Below are positions 33,407-33,780 of a DNA stretch of 33,780 bases, piece by piece (within the stretch, counting starts at the first letter, position 1; each line of letters begins with the position of its first letter). The notes beneath the pieces are model-generated. The model was not told the DNA's origin. It saw only the letters and a program-made list of their open reading frames with translations, and searched no databases. The stretch spans positions 1 through 33,780 of the forward strand of contig JANTGH010000023.1 in NCBI GenBank assembly GCA_024763055.1, read 5' to 3'. Source of the stretch: Desulfobulbaceae bacterium (GTDB lineage Bacteria > Desulfobacterota > Desulfobulbia > Desulfobulbales > Desulfobulbaceae). Position numbers and translations under genes: made by a program.

Positions 33407-33676
33407 ATGCCTTTTTCTATGAAAAAATTTGAACGCGAACTGCTGCAACTTATCTGTACCACCTGCAGATTGCAGGATGTGGACCTGGCACGGATACGTC
33501 CTGATGATCCTTTGATCGGCCCGGAGTCACCGCTCGGGACCGATTCCCTCGATGCCCTGGAAATTGCCGTCACCATTCAACAGGAATATGGCGTTCGGAT
33601 GGATTCGGAAAATACCAGCCGGGCGGTTTTACAAAACGTAGCCACTTTAGCCGATTATATACAGGCACAGATGTAA
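33407..33676 (+). CDS. Acyl carrier protein 3
   Basis: An 89-residue ACP with the phosphopantetheine site at Ser47 in LGTDSLDALEI. The ATG at 33407 follows GAGAG at 33398-33402, a short spacing; an internal ATG at 33419 is possible. Its sequence is distinct from ACP 1 and ACP 2, with an unusual pair of cysteines (CTTC) in the first helix. Sitting after the BtrH-like acyltransferase and ABC genes, it is a candidate donor carrier for the acyl transfer. It is the last gene in the window. Confidence 0.9.
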   Translation: MPFSMKKFERELLQLICTTCRLQDVDLARIRPDDPLIGPESPLGTDSLDALEIAVTIQQEYGVRMDSENTSRAVLQNVATLADYIQAQM

Positions 33677-33689
33677 CTGATCAGGGCAC

Positions 33690-33780
33690 CGCACGGAGTC
33701 TCGTTGCACTCGCTTACCTCTTCGCGCGGTCGCGACTGTACGCATAGAGGGGCTATAGCGGCCAGCCGCGCCTGCACGAA
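33690..33780. repeat. Hairpin-rich spacer (copy C), cut by the window end
   Basis: The block at 33694-33719 (CGGAGTCTC ... GCTTACCT) resembles 11899-11926. To its right GCGCGG (33724-33729) can pair with CCGCGC (33766-33771), and CGCATAG (33741-33747) with CTATAGCG (33753-33760, one bulged base). It looks like part of a dispersed palindromic repeat; the right end may lie beyond the window. Confidence 0.45.

Noticed and set aside
1-33780. CRISPR arrays, tRNA or rRNA genes, transposases and integrases
   Set aside because: I looked for evenly spaced repeats, tRNA-like cloverleaf regions and recombinase motifs and saw none, so the AT-rich islet cannot be assigned to a known mobile element.

Overview
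This window most likely comes from a Gram-negative anaerobe of the former Deltaproteobacteria (Desulfobacterota). Gram-negative signs are a LolA-like carrier, lipoproteins with lipoboxes, a PagL-like outer-membrane deacylase and an RND/MMPL exporter. Anaerobic life is suggested by four radical SAM enzymes. The taxonomic call is inference. Almost the whole window reads as one large lipid/polyketide pigment locus combining aryl-polyene (APE) type type-II polyketide genes with a dialkylresorcinol pair (darA, darB). This combination is known from flexirubin-type pigments of Bacteroidetes and arcuflavin of Azoarcus.

Layout. Positions 3-4350 (minus strand, overlapping genes): a one-chain FakA/FakB-like acyl kinase, an AMP-forming acyl ligase and a radical SAM protein with an N-terminal B12-binding-like domain. 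Positions 4574-7395 (plus): an isoprenylcysteine-methyltransferase-like membrane protein, then darA and darB. Positions 7396-9328: an AT-richer islet holding a truncated gene remnant and four tightly coupled genes of mostly unknown function. Positions 9362-11770 (minus): dehydratase, ketoreductase, LolA-like protein and lipoprotein. Positions 12145-15928 (plus): ACP, a ketosynthase fused to a chain-length-factor-like domain, and a B12-type radical SAM enzyme. Positions 16193-23381 (plus): lipoprotein, FabZ-like dehydratase, ACP, two paralogous radical SAM enzymes, two ketosynthases, thioesterase and a PKS-type dehydratase. A small membrane protein lies on the minus strand at 23389-23760. Positions 23773-28515 (plus): a family-25-like glycosyltransferase, an MMPL exporter fused to a methyltransferase, and a polysaccharide deacetylase. 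After a hairpin-rich spacer come a zinc-ribbon protein (minus) and a PagL-like protein (plus). Positions 29869-33676 (plus): a small conserved protein, a BtrH-like acyl-ACP acyltransferase, an ABC ATPase and permease, and a third ACP. The locus probably continues beyond 33780.

How the parts may work together (inference): the ligase and/or acyl kinase would activate a starter or fatty acid. The ACPs, ketosynthases, FabG-like reductase and three kinds of dehydratase would build a conjugated polyene. DarB and DarA would build a dialkylresorcinol from two acyl chains. The BtrH-like enzyme is a good candidate for moving the polyene acyl group from an ACP to an acceptor such as the resorcinol. LolA, the lipoproteins, the MMPL exporter and the ABC transporter would take the product to the outer membrane. 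The radical SAM enzymes have no obvious counterpart in the APE loci I know and are the main sign that the product is chemically unusual. No ammonia lyase for an aryl starter and no phosphopantetheinyl transferase are seen in the window.
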